From NCBI GenBank assembly GCA_963851045.1, contig CAWKNC010000001.1, positions 62,001-126,000 of the forward strand: a stretch of DNA of 64,000 bases, read 5' to 3'. The DNA is from WHSW01 sp963851045. GTDB lineage: Bacteria > Actinomycetota > Thermoleophilia > Solirubrobacterales > 70-9. Shown in pieces: positions 27,564-35,750 of this stretch. The stretch's first letter is position 1. The number at the start of each line of letters is the position of its first letter. The notes beneath the pieces were generated by a model. That model worked only from the letters and a program-made list of their open reading frames with translations, made no database searches and was not told the DNA's origin. The translations under genes were made by a program, and so were the position numbers.

Positions 27564-28690
27564 GCGCGTCACCTCGAGGTAGCTCTTAGCGGGATCGATC
27601 GGCAAGCCCTGGCTTGCGTCGATCCCGCCAAAGGGCGCTGCCGAAACCGCGACGAGGTTCACGAACAGCGGCCCTGACGGGGTGCTCCTTACCCGTACGA
27701 CGCCAAATTTGTTCGAGGCAACCGGGCCCTCGGCCGGCAGGCAGTTGAAGCCGGTGTACTTCGAGAGGTTCCCTTTCCAGGTGACCACGCCAGCCGCTGC
27801 GCCGCCGGGCTCGGTCTGGCTGGGCGAGTCGCCGATGAACAGCCTGGTGGAGATTCGCGCTGGTTTGGCGAGCCCCGACGCGTCGGTGACGAGCCGCGCC
27901 TTGATCAGCAGGCTCTCGCCCTCGGTGATCTGGGAGAGCTCCTGCGAGAGCACGACCGTCCGGGTCTTCGACACCGGGATCTCTGAGCACAAGCAGGACG
28001 TCTGGCGTTGTGGCGGCGGCTTTGCGGCGTTCTTTGGCCGATAGCGCACCGCTCTGATCCCGGCCATGTCCTGGACGACGACCGGCGTCTTCTCGTTTTG
28101 ACCGACCAGCAGGACGTCGCCCTCGTTTGCCTTCGGATGGCTCGCGGCGACGACGAGGTTGATGCGCGCCCCCGCCCCCCACGGGAGGCCGGCCGCGGGC
28201 ACGGCGATAGCACCGTCGCCGAACGTGACAACGCCGTGATGGCGCTCATGGCTGATCGCCTGGCGCCACGGCGATGCGAGCGCAATCGCCTGCGGGCCCG
28301 CCTCGATGACGGTCGCGTCGGCCGCGAGGAGCAGCGTTGCCTCGACCTTCGGGGCGTAGTGGTAGGCGTTGCCGATCAGGCCCGGGTGGTTCGCGTCGGG
28401 CGCGTCGGTCGTGAGCTCGAGCTCGGCATAGGCCTCGAGGCGGTCGCCGGCTGCAATGTCTGGGAGTGGCAGGTCCGTGTCGGAGTCGGCGCCCAGCGAG
28501 AGCGCGACGCACGGAGCAACGCCAGGCGACGTGGTGATCGGGATCGTCTCCACGAGCTCGGGCTTGTTCTCGGTCGAGCCGACCTCAATCGAGACTTTGC
28601 GCCCGTCGCGCCCCCCGCGTCCGTCGCGCCCCCCGCGCCCGTCGCGCCGTCGCGCCCTGCGCGCCCGCCGCCCTGTCCGCGCGGGCTCAC
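27540..28690 (-). pseudogene. Hypothetical surface protein with collagen-like N-terminus and probable frameshift
   Basis: GTG 28690 overlaps the stop of the upstream thioesterase gene (GTGA), which supports it as start. From there the frame reads SPRGQGGGRAGRDGATGAGG, a short Gly-rich collagen-like tract. The main domain (VSIEVGSTENKPELVETIP through GNAYHYAPKVEATLLLAAD to YLEVTRLGGGAPA) is one base out of phase, open from about 28610 down to TGA 27540. A missing base in the C runs at 28605-28625 would join them as GGRDGRKVSIEVG. The main part, about 350 residues, looks beta-rich with a CLCSEIPVSK cysteine pair. No known family is recognised. Confidence 0.55.
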
Positions 28691-29490
28691 TCCACTCCCC
28701 CACGCTCGCGAACGAGCAGGGTCTGAAGGGCGCGTCCGATCGGGCCACGCTCGTCATGCAGGACGCTGTCGGCGAGACCGACACCCTCTCGCTCCGGCAA
28801 CGTCACGGCGTCAAGGCCAATCCACTCTCCCTCGGGCATCCGGTGCAGATGGACGCTCAGGTCGACGTTGATGAAGATGTAGCGCTCGAGATCGAGAGTG
28901 GCGCTCACGCCGTTGCCCGAGTCCGCGGCGATCATCACTCGCTGCAGCGGGGTGGGCTCCTCGTCCGCGACCAGCGGGTGGCGCATTCGCATCCAGACCA
29001 GCGCCGGGCCAAGCTCGGTGAAGCCCCCGGCGATGAACCGGTACTCCATCGCGGTGTGGTAGCCGACCTCCTGGCCGGTGTCAAAGAAATCCTTGGGCGT
29101 TCCGCGGTCAGGTGGCGGAAGCGCCTCGGGGGCGCCGCGAAGGCCCGCTGGGAGCGGCGTCGACCGCGTCGCGAGAATCCAGGCGTTCGCAGCGACGAGC
29201 GGCTCGCCGTCGGCCGTAGAGAGGGTGGCTGCGAGCAGCTGCACCGACCGTCCGGGGCGGCGCACCTCGACCTGGACCCGCAGCGGCGCGATCGGTACCG
29301 GCCGCAGGATCTCGTACGTGATCCTCCCCACCTGCCAGCCTGGCTGCGCAGCCTCCTCGACCGCCCGCGCGATCAGCGCTGCGGGAGGGCCGGCGTGCTG
29401 GGCAGCGGGATCCCAGGGCCCACGGGTCAGCTCCGATGAAACGAAACGACCCCCTTCGAAGACATAAAAAGCAGAGGAAGACGAAGACAC
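28687..29490 (-). CDS. Acyl-CoA thioesterase family protein (double hotdog type)
   Basis: 267 residues from GTG 29490. RGPWDPAAQHAGPPAALIAR matches the N-terminal active-site region of the TesB-like/thioesterase-like superfamily, and ILRPVPIAPLRVQVEVRRPGR is the strand pair typical of a hotdog fold. The C-terminal half repeats the fold (YIFINVDLSVHLHRMPEGEW, then SVLHDERGPIGRALQTLLV). Such proteins hydrolyse acyl-CoAs; chain length cannot be predicted. It is divergent from msrB across 26 bases. Its stop overlaps the GTG start of the following surface-protein gene. Confidence 0.85.
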   Translation of the reverse strand: MSSSSSAFYVFEGGRFVSSELTRGPWDPAAQHAGPPAALIARAVEEAAQPGWQVGRITYEILRPVPIAPLRVQVEVRRPGRSVQLLAATLSTADGEPLVAANAWILATRSTPLPAGLRGAPEALPPPDRGTPKDFFDTGQEVGYHTAMEYRFIAGGFTELGPALVWMRMRHPLVADEEPTPLQRVMIAADSGNGVSATLDLERYIFINVDLSVHLHRMPEGEWIGLDAVTLPEREGVGLADSVLHDERGPIGRALQTLLVRERGGVE

Positions 29491-29516
29491 TCTGCGCACT
29501 AACCTAGGAGACGGAA

Positions 29517-29912
29517 ATGGAAAAGGTCGAGAAGAGCGAACAGGAGTGGAGGAGCGAGCTGTCTCCCGAGGAGTACTCGATCCTGCGCGAGAAGGGCACC
29601 GAGCGCGCATTCACCGGCGCCTACTGGGACACCAAGGGCGACGGCGTCTACCGCTGCAAGGGCTGCGGCGCTGAGCTGTTCTCGTCAGATGCGAAGTTCG
29701 ACTCCGGCACGGGTTGGCCGAGCTTCTACGCGCCGGCCGACCAGGACAACGTCGAGACCGAGGACGACCGCAGCTTCTTCATGCGGCGCACCGAGGTCCA
29801 CTGCAGCCGCTGCGGCGGCCACCTCGGACACATCTTCGAGGACGGTCCGGATCCGACCGGCCTGCGCTACTGCATCAACAGCTGCTCGCTGGACTTCGAT
29901 CCGAACGCGTAA
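29517..29912 (+). CDS. msrB: Peptide-methionine (R)-S-oxide reductase
   Basis: Repairs methionine-R-sulfoxide in oxidised proteins. The protein is 131 residues and a complete MsrB. Zinc cysteines lie in CKGCGAEL and CSRCGGHLGH. GTGWPSFYAP forms the substrate pocket. The catalytic Cys is in RYCINSCSLDF. Most family members read RYCINSASL or similar. The additional Cys two residues after INS is unusual and could act as, or disturb, a resolving thiol. ATG 29517 follows TAGGAGACGG. It faces serS across nine bases. Confidence 0.95.
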   Translation: MEKVEKSEQEWRSELSPEEYSILREKGTERAFTGAYWDTKGDGVYRCKGCGAELFSSDAKFDSGTGWPSFYAPADQDNVETEDDRSFFMRRTEVHCSRCGGHLGHIFEDGPDPTGLRYCINSCSLDFDPNA

Positions 29913-29921
29913 GGGCGGGCG

Positions 29922-31184
29922 CTAGCCGATGACGGCCGGGGCGCCTGCCTCGACCAGGGCCTGCGGCAGCCGTACCGTCCCGTCCGCCTGCTGACCGTTC
30001 TCGATCAGCGCGATCAGCGTTCGGCTGACGGCAACCGCGGTGCCGTTGACCGTGTGCAGGACCTCGGGAGCGGCGTCTGTCTGCCGGCGGAAGCGGGCGC
30101 CGAGCCGGCGTGCCTGGTAGTCGGTGGTGTTCGAACACGACGTGAGTTCGCGGTAGCGCTCCTGGCTCGGAATCCACGCCTCGAGGTCGAACTTGCGCGC
30201 GGCAGGGGCGCCGAGGTCGCCAATCGCGATGTCGACCACCCGGTAGGGAAGCTCGAGGTCGCCGAGGATCCGCTCCTGAAGCGCGAGGATCCGCTCGTGC
30301 TCGGCGCTGGAGTCCTCGGGCCGCACGAACGAGAACATCTCGACCTTGTCGAACTGGTGAACGCGGAAGATCCCGCGGGTGTCCTTGCCGGCGGCACCGG
30401 CCTCGCGGCGAAAGCACGTCGAGATCCCCGCGTAGCGGCGGGGTAGGTCGTCCGCGGCGAGGATCTCGTCGGCACCGAGGGCCGCGAGCGATACCTCGGA
30501 GGTCCCGACCAAAAAGAGCTCGTCGCGCTCGACCTCGTAGATCATCTCGCGCTCGCCCGGAAAGAACCCGGTGCCGTACAACGGGCCCTCGCGAACCAAT
30601 ACGGGCGGGACGACCGGCTCGAACCCCTCAGCCCGCACGGTGTCCACCGCAAAGCGGATCAGCGCCAGCTCGACCATCACCAGGTCGCCGAGCAGGTAGG
30701 CAAAGCGCGACCCGGATCCGGCTGCCGCCTTCTCCATCTCGATCCACCCGTGCTCGAGCCCGAGGTCGAGGTGGTCGCGGATCTCGAAGTCGAAGCTCGG
30801 CAGCTCGCCGACCTCTCGGAGCGTGATCGCATCCTCCTCGCCCCCATCGGGCGCGTAGGGATCCGGGAGGTTCGGCAGCGTCCCCGCGAGCGCATCGCGG
30901 CGCTCGGTGACCTCCGTGAGCTCGGCCTGGATCTGCTTGACCTCGGCCGAGACCGCCTGCATCTGCTCGATCACGTCGGAGGCATCCTCACCGGCCCGCT
31001 TGCGGTTGGCGATCTCCTCCGAGGCCTGGTTTTGCGCCGCGCGGCGGGTCTCAGCCTGGGGCAGCAGCTCGCGGCGGCGGGCGTCGAGCTCGAGCAGCTC
31101 GTCGAGCGCCTCGCCCGCACCGCGCCGTGCCAGGGCCTCCCGGGCGGGGCCCGGGTCGGCGCGGATTGCCCGCAGGTCGAGCAC
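29922..31184 (-). CDS. serS: Seryl-tRNA synthetase
   Basis: Charges tRNA-Ser with serine. The protein is 420 residues from GTG 31184 (VLDLRAIRADPG), the normal start for the family; the open frame continues upstream but is not coding-like. The N-terminal long coiled-coil arm (about 30-100) binds the tRNA long variable arm. Class II motifs follow: motif 2 around STCFRREAGAAGKDTRGIFRVHQF with the catalytic Arg, and motif 3 near the C-terminus in TALNGTAVAVSRTLIALIEN-like wording (VNGTAVAVSRTLIALIENGQ). LVGTSEVSLAAL recognises serine. It lies just downstream of a cytochrome gene on the same strand. Confidence 0.96.
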   Translation of the reverse strand: MLDLRAIRADPGPAREALARRGAGEALDELLELDARRRELLPQAETRRAAQNQASEEIANRKRAGEDASDVIEQMQAVSAEVKQIQAELTEVTERRDALAGTLPNLPDPYAPDGGEEDAITLREVGELPSFDFEIRDHLDLGLEHGWIEMEKAAAGSGSRFAYLLGDLVMVELALIRFAVDTVRAEGFEPVVPPVLVREGPLYGTGFFPGEREMIYEVERDELFLVGTSEVSLAALGADEILAADDLPRRYAGISTCFRREAGAAGKDTRGIFRVHQFDKVEMFSFVRPEDSSAEHERILALQERILGDLELPYRVVDIAIGDLGAPAARKFDLEAWIPSQERYRELTSCSNTTDYQARRLGARFRRQTDAAPEVLHTVNGTAVAVSRTLIALIENGQQADGTVRLPQALVEAGAPAVIG

Positions 31185-31195
31185 TACGGCGGGGT

Positions 31196-31594
31196 CTAGT
31201 CGCCGGGCTTGGCCGGGCGGTCGACATCGTCGCCGGCGTACTCGGCGACGAACTCGGCGACGGCCTGTGCGTCCTCGCCGACGACGATGTTCTGCGGCAT
31301 GATCGCGCCGGAGTAACCGCCGTTGCGGATCGCGTAGAGAACGTTGTCCACGGACTCGACGCGCTCGTTGAGGTTCGGACCCTGATTTCGCACCTCGCGG
31401 TTGGCCGAGCCCTCGCTGCCGGCAGCGTCGAGCGAGTGGCATCCGGAGCAGCGGTCGGCAAAGAGGACGGCCCCTCGATAGTTGGGGTCGTCGTCTGCAA
31501 CCTGGATCCCCTCGCTGCCGCAGGCACCGAGTGCGAGCGCGGTTGCGACCATTGCTGTGGAAAGACAAAGCCTGCGCAAGACCGGCGGCATCAT
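31196..31594 (-). CDS. Class I c-type cytochrome lipoprotein
   Basis: 132 residues. Twin ATGs at 31594 and 31591 begin a lipoprotein signal peptide ending in the lipobox ALALGACGS, so the mature protein should be lipid-anchored outside the membrane. One haem-binding motif, CSGCH, lies near residue 50. The likely axial Met is in GGYSGAIMPQN, 55-60 residues later. It is similar to small mono-haem electron carriers that serve oxidases or photosynthetic-like chains. It is divergent from the flavin reductase gene across 12 bases and precedes serS. Confidence 0.92.
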   Translation of the reverse strand: MMPPVLRRLCLSTAMVATALALGACGSEGIQVADDDPNYRGAVLFADRCSGCHSLDAAGSEGSANREVRNQGPNLNERVESVDNVLYAIRNGGYSGAIMPQNIVVGEDAQAVAEFVAEYAGDDVDRPAKPGD

Positions 31595-31606
31595 ACTTCC
31601 GCCCCG

Positions 31607-32089
31607 ATGAAGGTGCCGACGCCGGACGAACTGCGAGAGGTAATGACCCTCCTGCCGACCGCTGTCGCGATCGTCACAGCCACCGGTGAGGACGGTCCGG
31701 CAGGGGCGACGGCGAACGCCGTGACCTCGCTTTCGCTCGACCCACCGCTGATGCTCGCTTGTCTCGATCGCCGCTCGAGAACGCTCGAGATCGTCCGCGA
31801 GGCGGGCGCGTTCGGGGTCAGCTACCTCGGCGGCGACCAGGATGCGATCGCCCGGAGCTTCGCGACCAAGGCGCCCCACACCGAGAAGTTTCGCGAGGTC
31901 GCGTTCACCGACAGGGTCGGGGTCCCGATCCTCGACGGGGCGATTGCCTGGGCGGTGTGCCGGATCAGCGCAACCCATCCGGGCGGCGATCACGAGATCT
32001 TCATCGGCGAGGTCGTCGAGCTGGGCGGACGCGGGGGCGACCCGCTGGTGTTTCACCGCGGCGACTACCTGCCCTTGAGCCAGGACTAG
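31607..32089 (+). CDS. Flavin reductase-like FMN-binding protein
   Basis: 160 residues from ATG 31607. The N-terminus LREVMTLLPTAVAIVTATGE with GATANAVTSLSLDPPLMLAC is the signature of the flavin reductase-like domain (split-barrel). It binds FMN or FAD and often supplies reduced flavin to a two-component monooxygenase. HEIFIGEVVEL near the end is also typical. No monooxygenase partner is visible nearby. Confidence 0.9.
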   Translation: MKVPTPDELREVMTLLPTAVAIVTATGEDGPAGATANAVTSLSLDPPLMLACLDRRSRTLEIVREAGAFGVSYLGGDQDAIARSFATKAPHTEKFREVAFTDRVGVPILDGAIAWAVCRISATHPGGDHEIFIGEVVELGGRGGDPLVFHRGDYLPLSQD

Positions 32090-32250
32090 CGGCGCGGGCG
32101 CGGGGCTTGCTCGGCGGGGACCGGGAGCTCGTGGCGCTGACACCACTCGACCAGACGCCGGCGAGCGAGGCTGGCGGGGTCCGCCGCGGCACTCGCCTGC
32201 CGCGGGTCCAAGGCCGAGCTTGGCGCTGATCTCTGCGTTCGCTGGTCCAT
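32086..32250 (-). CDS. Possible small basic protein
   Basis: A 54-residue frame from ATG 32250 reads MDQRTQRSAP and ends with SLARRRLVEWCQRHELPVPA and a short Arg/Pro tail. The stop overlaps the flavin reductase stop by four bases, a pattern seen for other convergent pairs here. The tail looks protein-like, but the frame is short and no family is recognised. The rest of the 231-base gap to 32320 shows nothing definite. Confidence 0.3.
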   Translation of the reverse strand: MDQRTQRSAPSSALDPRQASAAADPASLARRRLVEWCQRHELPVPAEQAPRPRR

Positions 32251-32320
32251 CGAGACAGCCAACAGGCTCCGACCGCGGAGGTTGCGGCATGAGCGCAAGT
32301 TGTCGAACGGGCCTGGCTGC

Positions 32321-32758
32321 CTAGAACAGATGCCCACTCGTGCCCGCTGCGCGCAGCGCGAGGAAGAACACGACCCAGGCCGAGACGCTCATGATCCCGG
32401 TCTCGCGGCGAACGATCGCCATCGCAAAGCTGCGCTTTCGGTCTGGCGGAAGCGAGTCGAAGTCGATGCCCACGAGCTCGCGTTCGGACGCTCCGGCGCG
32501 CATTCCCTCGGCGAGCAGCGTCACCGCGAGCGGCAGCACGCCGTAGAGGTAGTGAAGGTCGCCGGGCGCCTCGTTGCCGGCGAGAATCAACAGCGTTCCG
32601 AGCAGCAGCTGAACAACGACGAGTGCCTGCGCCGTGCGCAGGACGTACCAGAAGGCGACGCTCGGACGACTCTGAAACCAGGCGAGCCCACCAACCGCGC
32701 CGGCGGCGAAGTTGGCGACAAGGACGGAGACGCCCACGATGAGGTGCGCGGTCGACAT
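32321..32758 (-). CDS. Hypothetical four-helix membrane protein
   Basis: 145 residues from ATG 32758, with helices at VGVSVLVANFAAGAVGGLAW, VLRTAQALVVVQLLLGTLLI, YLYGVLPLAVTLLAEGM and, after a polar loop with DFDSLPPDRKRSFAMAIVRR, IMSVSAWVVFFLALRAAG. It is divergent from nuoA across 90 bases. The position beside complex I suggests a link to respiration, but no motif supports a function. Confidence 0.7.
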   Translation of the reverse strand: MSTAHLIVGVSVLVANFAAGAVGGLAWFQSRPSVAFWYVLRTAQALVVVQLLLGTLLILAGNEAPGDLHYLYGVLPLAVTLLAEGMRAGASERELVGIDFDSLPPDRKRSFAMAIVRRETGIMSVSAWVVFFLALRAAGTSGHLF

Positions 32759-32848
32759 CTCAGCCGCGGCCGTGAACTTTCGAATCTCGCTTGTTTATGC
32801 GGAACATCACGATGTAGCACCCAGGCACAAGGCAATACAGTGTGAGCA

Positions 32849-33214
32849 GTGCTGCGTAGCTACTTGCCAGTCTTGGTCTTCGTCGGTCTCGGCACTCTGG
32901 TCGGTACGGCTTTTGCCGTCCTCAACTCGGTGGTCGGCCGCAAGCGAGTCGTCGCCCGTGCGGCGAAGGCGGACCCCTACGAGTGCGGCCTCCCCAGCGA
33001 GGTCTCGCGGACCTTCCGCTTCGGGGTCAGCTTCTACATGATCGCGATGCTCTTCATCCTCTTCGATATCGAGGTCGTCTTCCTCTATCCGGTGGGGGCG
33101 ATCCTCAATGCCGCCGATTCTGTCTTCGTCCTCGTCGAGGTCATCGTCTTCGTCGTCTTGCTGTTCGTGGCCTTCATCTACGTGTGGCGAAGGGGGGCAT
33201 TGGATTGGAGATAA
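32849..33214 (+). CDS. nuoA: NADH-quinone oxidoreductase subunit A
   Basis: First gene of a complete complex I operon. It has 121 residues and three transmembrane helices. The conserved loop DPYECGLPSEV after helix 1 has the Cys typical of NuoA, and FYMIAMLFILFDIEVVFLYP is the hallmark second helix with acidic residues. GTG 32849 is the likely start, without a clear ribosome binding site, so the transcript may be leaderless or nearly so. nuoB begins within its last codons. Confidence 0.96.
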   Translation: MLRSYLPVLVFVGLGTLVGTAFAVLNSVVGRKRVVARAAKADPYECGLPSEVSRTFRFGVSFYMIAMLFILFDIEVVFLYPVGAILNAADSVFVLVEVIVFVVLLFVAFIYVWRRGALDWR

Positions 33215-33921
33215 AGAGAGAGAAGCTGCGCGACCTCACTCCCTTGGACGAACCCGGTTCGCCCAAGCATCTGCGCGTCCGCCAGCTGCGAGCGCGCGAC
33301 CTTCTGCGCGGTGACCTCGACGACACCGAGCTCGAGGAGCACGTCAGGGAGTCGGTCGGGATGACCTCGCTCGAGAAGCTGCTCGCCTGGGGTGCGTCGA
33401 ACTCGGTCTTTCCGATGACCTTCGGCCTCGCCTGCTGCGCGATGGAGATGATCGCGGTCGTCGGCTCGCCCCGAAACGACCTCGCCCGCTTCGGTGCCGA
33501 GGCCCTGCGCGCGTCGCCGCGCCAGGCCGACCTGATCATCCTGTCGGGACGGGTCTCGATCAAGATGGCACCCGTCGTCCGCCGTCTTTACGACCAGATG
33601 CTCGAGCCGCGCTGGGCGATCTCGATGGGCGCCTGCTCGTCGTCGGGCGGCATGTTCGCCAACTATGCGGTCGTCCAGGGCGCCGACAAGTTCATGCCCA
33701 TCGACGTCCACGTGCCCGGTTGTCCGCCGCGCCCCGAAGCGCTGATGTACGGCTTCAACAAGCTTCAGCGCCAGATCCAGGGCAACGCCGACATGGGCTG
33801 GCGCCGCCGATACAACGCCGAAGGAACCGAGGAGTGGGCGCAGGATGGTGCCATCGCCGGGCCCTCGGCCGAGGCCGAAGCGGCTTATGCCAAGGCCAGG
33901 GAATCGATGCTTCGTGCCTGA
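33205..33921 (+). CDS. nuoB: NADH-quinone oxidoreductase subunit B, with N-terminal extension
   Basis: Carries the last iron-sulfur cluster (N2) before quinone. Ligands are visible as the adjacent pair in FGLACCAMEM, one in MGACSSSGGMF and one in VPGCPPRPEAL. TTG 33205, behind AAGGGGGG, gives 238 residues and overlaps nuoA by 10 bases. The conserved core begins only at about residue 53 (MTSLEKLLAWGAS), so roughly 50 charged residues precede it, more than in most NuoB. If an internal ATG at 33361 were used, translation would be uncoupled, which is less likely. Confidence 0.95.
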   Translation: MEIKREKLRDLTPLDEPGSPKHLRVRQLRARDLLRGDLDDTELEEHVRESVGMTSLEKLLAWGASNSVFPMTFGLACCAMEMIAVVGSPRNDLARFGAEALRASPRQADLIILSGRVSIKMAPVVRRLYDQMLEPRWAISMGACSSSGGMFANYAVVQGADKFMPIDVHVPGCPPRPEALMYGFNKLQRQIQGNADMGWRRRYNAEGTEEWAQDGAIAGPSAEAEAAYAKARESMLRA

Positions 33922-34444
33922 TGCTCCCGGCCTCGAGCTGATCGCGGGCGAGCTGCGCGACGCGCACCCGGAATCGATCACCGGCACCTACCACGAGCAC
34001 GGCCAGGCCTGCCTGATCGCCGATCCCGAGCAGATCCTCGACGTCCTCGCCTGGCTGCGCGACACCCCGGGCCAGGAGTACGGGTTCCTCGCCAGCGTCC
34101 ACGGGGTCGACTACCTCCCGGCCGAACCGCGCTTCGGCGTCCATTACGAGCTCTTGAACCGCGACCGGGTCGAACGGATCCGAGTCCGCGCGGCGCTCGC
34201 CGACCCAGGGCCCGACGCGCTCCCGGAGATCGACAGCTGCGTGGAGATGTTCCCCACCGCGGACATGCAGGAGCGCGAGGTCTATGAGATGTTCGGGATC
34301 ATCTTCCGCGGTCACCCCGACCTGCGACGGCTGCTACTGCCGGAGCTCTACGTCGGCTGGCCCCAGCGCCGCGACTTTCCGATCGGTGGCGAGCCCGTGA
34401 TCTTCACGCACAACGAGCACACCGTTCCGGGGTGGTCTGAGTGA
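33914..34444 (+). CDS. nuoC: NADH-quinone oxidoreductase subunit C
   Basis: Peripheral-arm subunit of complex I. It has 176 residues from GTG 33914, which overlaps the nuoB end by eight bases. FLASVHGVDYLPAEPRFGVHY and the family signature EREVYEMFGIIFRGHPDLRR are present, with a C-terminal RRDFPIGGEPV. nuoC and nuoD are separate genes here, not fused as in some enterobacteria. The following gene starts within its stop. Confidence 0.95.
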   Translation: MPDAPGLELIAGELRDAHPESITGTYHEHGQACLIADPEQILDVLAWLRDTPGQEYGFLASVHGVDYLPAEPRFGVHYELLNRDRVERIRVRAALADPGPDALPEIDSCVEMFPTADMQEREVYEMFGIIFRGHPDLRRLLLPELYVGWPQRRDFPIGGEPVIFTHNEHTVPGWSE

Positions 34445-35748
34445 GGCGAGACGAGGGGGACGAGCGCGAGGAGTCGGGCAGCGCGCCGGCCTATGGCGGC
34501 GACGTGATCGCCGCGAGCTCGGCGACCGTCATCGGCACCTCACTCATCGAGCAGACCGACGCGGGCGTCGTCCTCGAGCCCGAGCACGAGCTGCTGACGG
34601 TGAATATGGGCCCGCACCACCCCGCCACGCACGGGGTGCTGCGCTTGCTGGTCAGCCTCCAGGGTGAGGAGGTCGTGGACATGAAGCCGGTGATCGGCTA
34701 CGTCCACACCGGCATCGAGAAGTCGTGCGAGGACAAGAGCTACTGGAAGGTCATCCCGTTCGTCGAGCGGATGGACTACGTCTCCTACTTCTTCAACATG
34801 CAGGCGTTCTGCGGCGCGGTCGAGCAGCTGCTCGAGCTGGAGATCCCGCCGCGGGCCAAGTACCTGCGGACGCTGTTCTTGGAGCTCAACCGCATCCACT
34901 CGCACCTGATCTGGCTCGGCACCTCGGCGCTCGATCTCGGTGCGGTGTCGATGCTCTGGTACACGTTTCGCCAGCGCGACGCGATCGTCGATCTGTTCGA
35001 GATGGCGGCGGGCCAGCGCATGCACACCCGCTACTTCCAGGTCGGCGGTGTCTTCGAGGACATCCCCGACGGCTTCGAGGAGAAGGCCCGCGCCTTCTGC
35101 GCCGACTTCCCGAAGCGCGTCGATCAGTACGAGGCGCTGCTCGACCGCAACGAGATCTTCTTGCAGCGGACCAAGGGGGTCGGGATCGTCTCGCGCGAGC
35201 GGCTGCTCGAGCTCGGTGTCACCGGGCCGCTGCTGCGCGCGTCCGGAGAGCCCTGGGACCTGCGCAAGGCGCACCCCTACCTCGCCTACGGCGACCTCGA
35301 CTTCAAGATCCCGGTCGGGACCGTCGGCGACGGCTACGACCGCTTCCGGGTTCGCATGACCGAGATGCGGGAGTCGGTGCGGTTGATCGAGCAGTGTCTC
35401 GACGGCCTGCCGGAGGGACCGTGGATCGCCGACGATCGCAAGATCGTGCTCCCGCCTCGCGACGAGCTCTCGACCTCGATGGAGGCGCTGATCCACCACT
35501 TCAAGCTGGTCACCGAGGGCTTCCGGGTACCGCCCGGCGAGGTTTACTACCCGATCGAGTCGCCGCGCGGCGAACTGGGCTGCTACGTGCTCGCCGACGG
35601 CTCGGCGAAGCCGGCGCGGGTCCACCTGCGCGACCCATCCTTCGTGAACCTGCAGATGCTGCGCGATATGTGTCTCGGCGGCTACGTCGCCGACCTGATT
35701 CAGAACCTCGCCATGCTCGACCCGATCCTCGGAGGGATCGACCGCTGA
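34441..35748 (+). CDS. nuoD: NADH-quinone oxidoreductase subunit D
   Basis: 49-kDa-type subunit that forms the quinone pocket with NuoB. It has 435 residues from GTG 34441, overlapping nuoC by four bases. VNMGPHHPATHGVLRL holds the conserved His of the quinone site, and GYVHTGIEKSCEDKSYWK and MTEMRESVRLIEQCL are typical. The C-terminus ends DLIQNLAMLDPILGGIDR, as in the family. The first 50 residues, Asp/Glu/Ala rich, are extra relative to most homologues. Confidence 0.97.
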   Translation: MRRDEGDEREESGSAPAYGGDVIAASSATVIGTSLIEQTDAGVVLEPEHELLTVNMGPHHPATHGVLRLLVSLQGEEVVDMKPVIGYVHTGIEKSCEDKSYWKVIPFVERMDYVSYFFNMQAFCGAVEQLLELEIPPRAKYLRTLFLELNRIHSHLIWLGTSALDLGAVSMLWYTFRQRDAIVDLFEMAAGQRMHTRYFQVGGVFEDIPDGFEEKARAFCADFPKRVDQYEALLDRNEIFLQRTKGVGIVSRERLLELGVTGPLLRASGEPWDLRKAHPYLAYGDLDFKIPVGTVGDGYDRFRVRMTEMRESVRLIEQCLDGLPEGPWIADDRKIVLPPRDELSTSMEALIHHFKLVTEGFRVPPGEVYYPIESPRGELGCYVLADGSAKPARVHLRDPSFVNLQMLRDMCLGGYVADLIQNLAMLDPILGGIDR

Positions 35749-35750
35749 CG

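Noticed and set aside
31182..31190. CCGTAGTGC at the serS start, similar to the stress-island motif
   Set aside because: It overlaps the GTG start codon of serS rather than a promoter and lacks the symmetric core, so it is likely chance.
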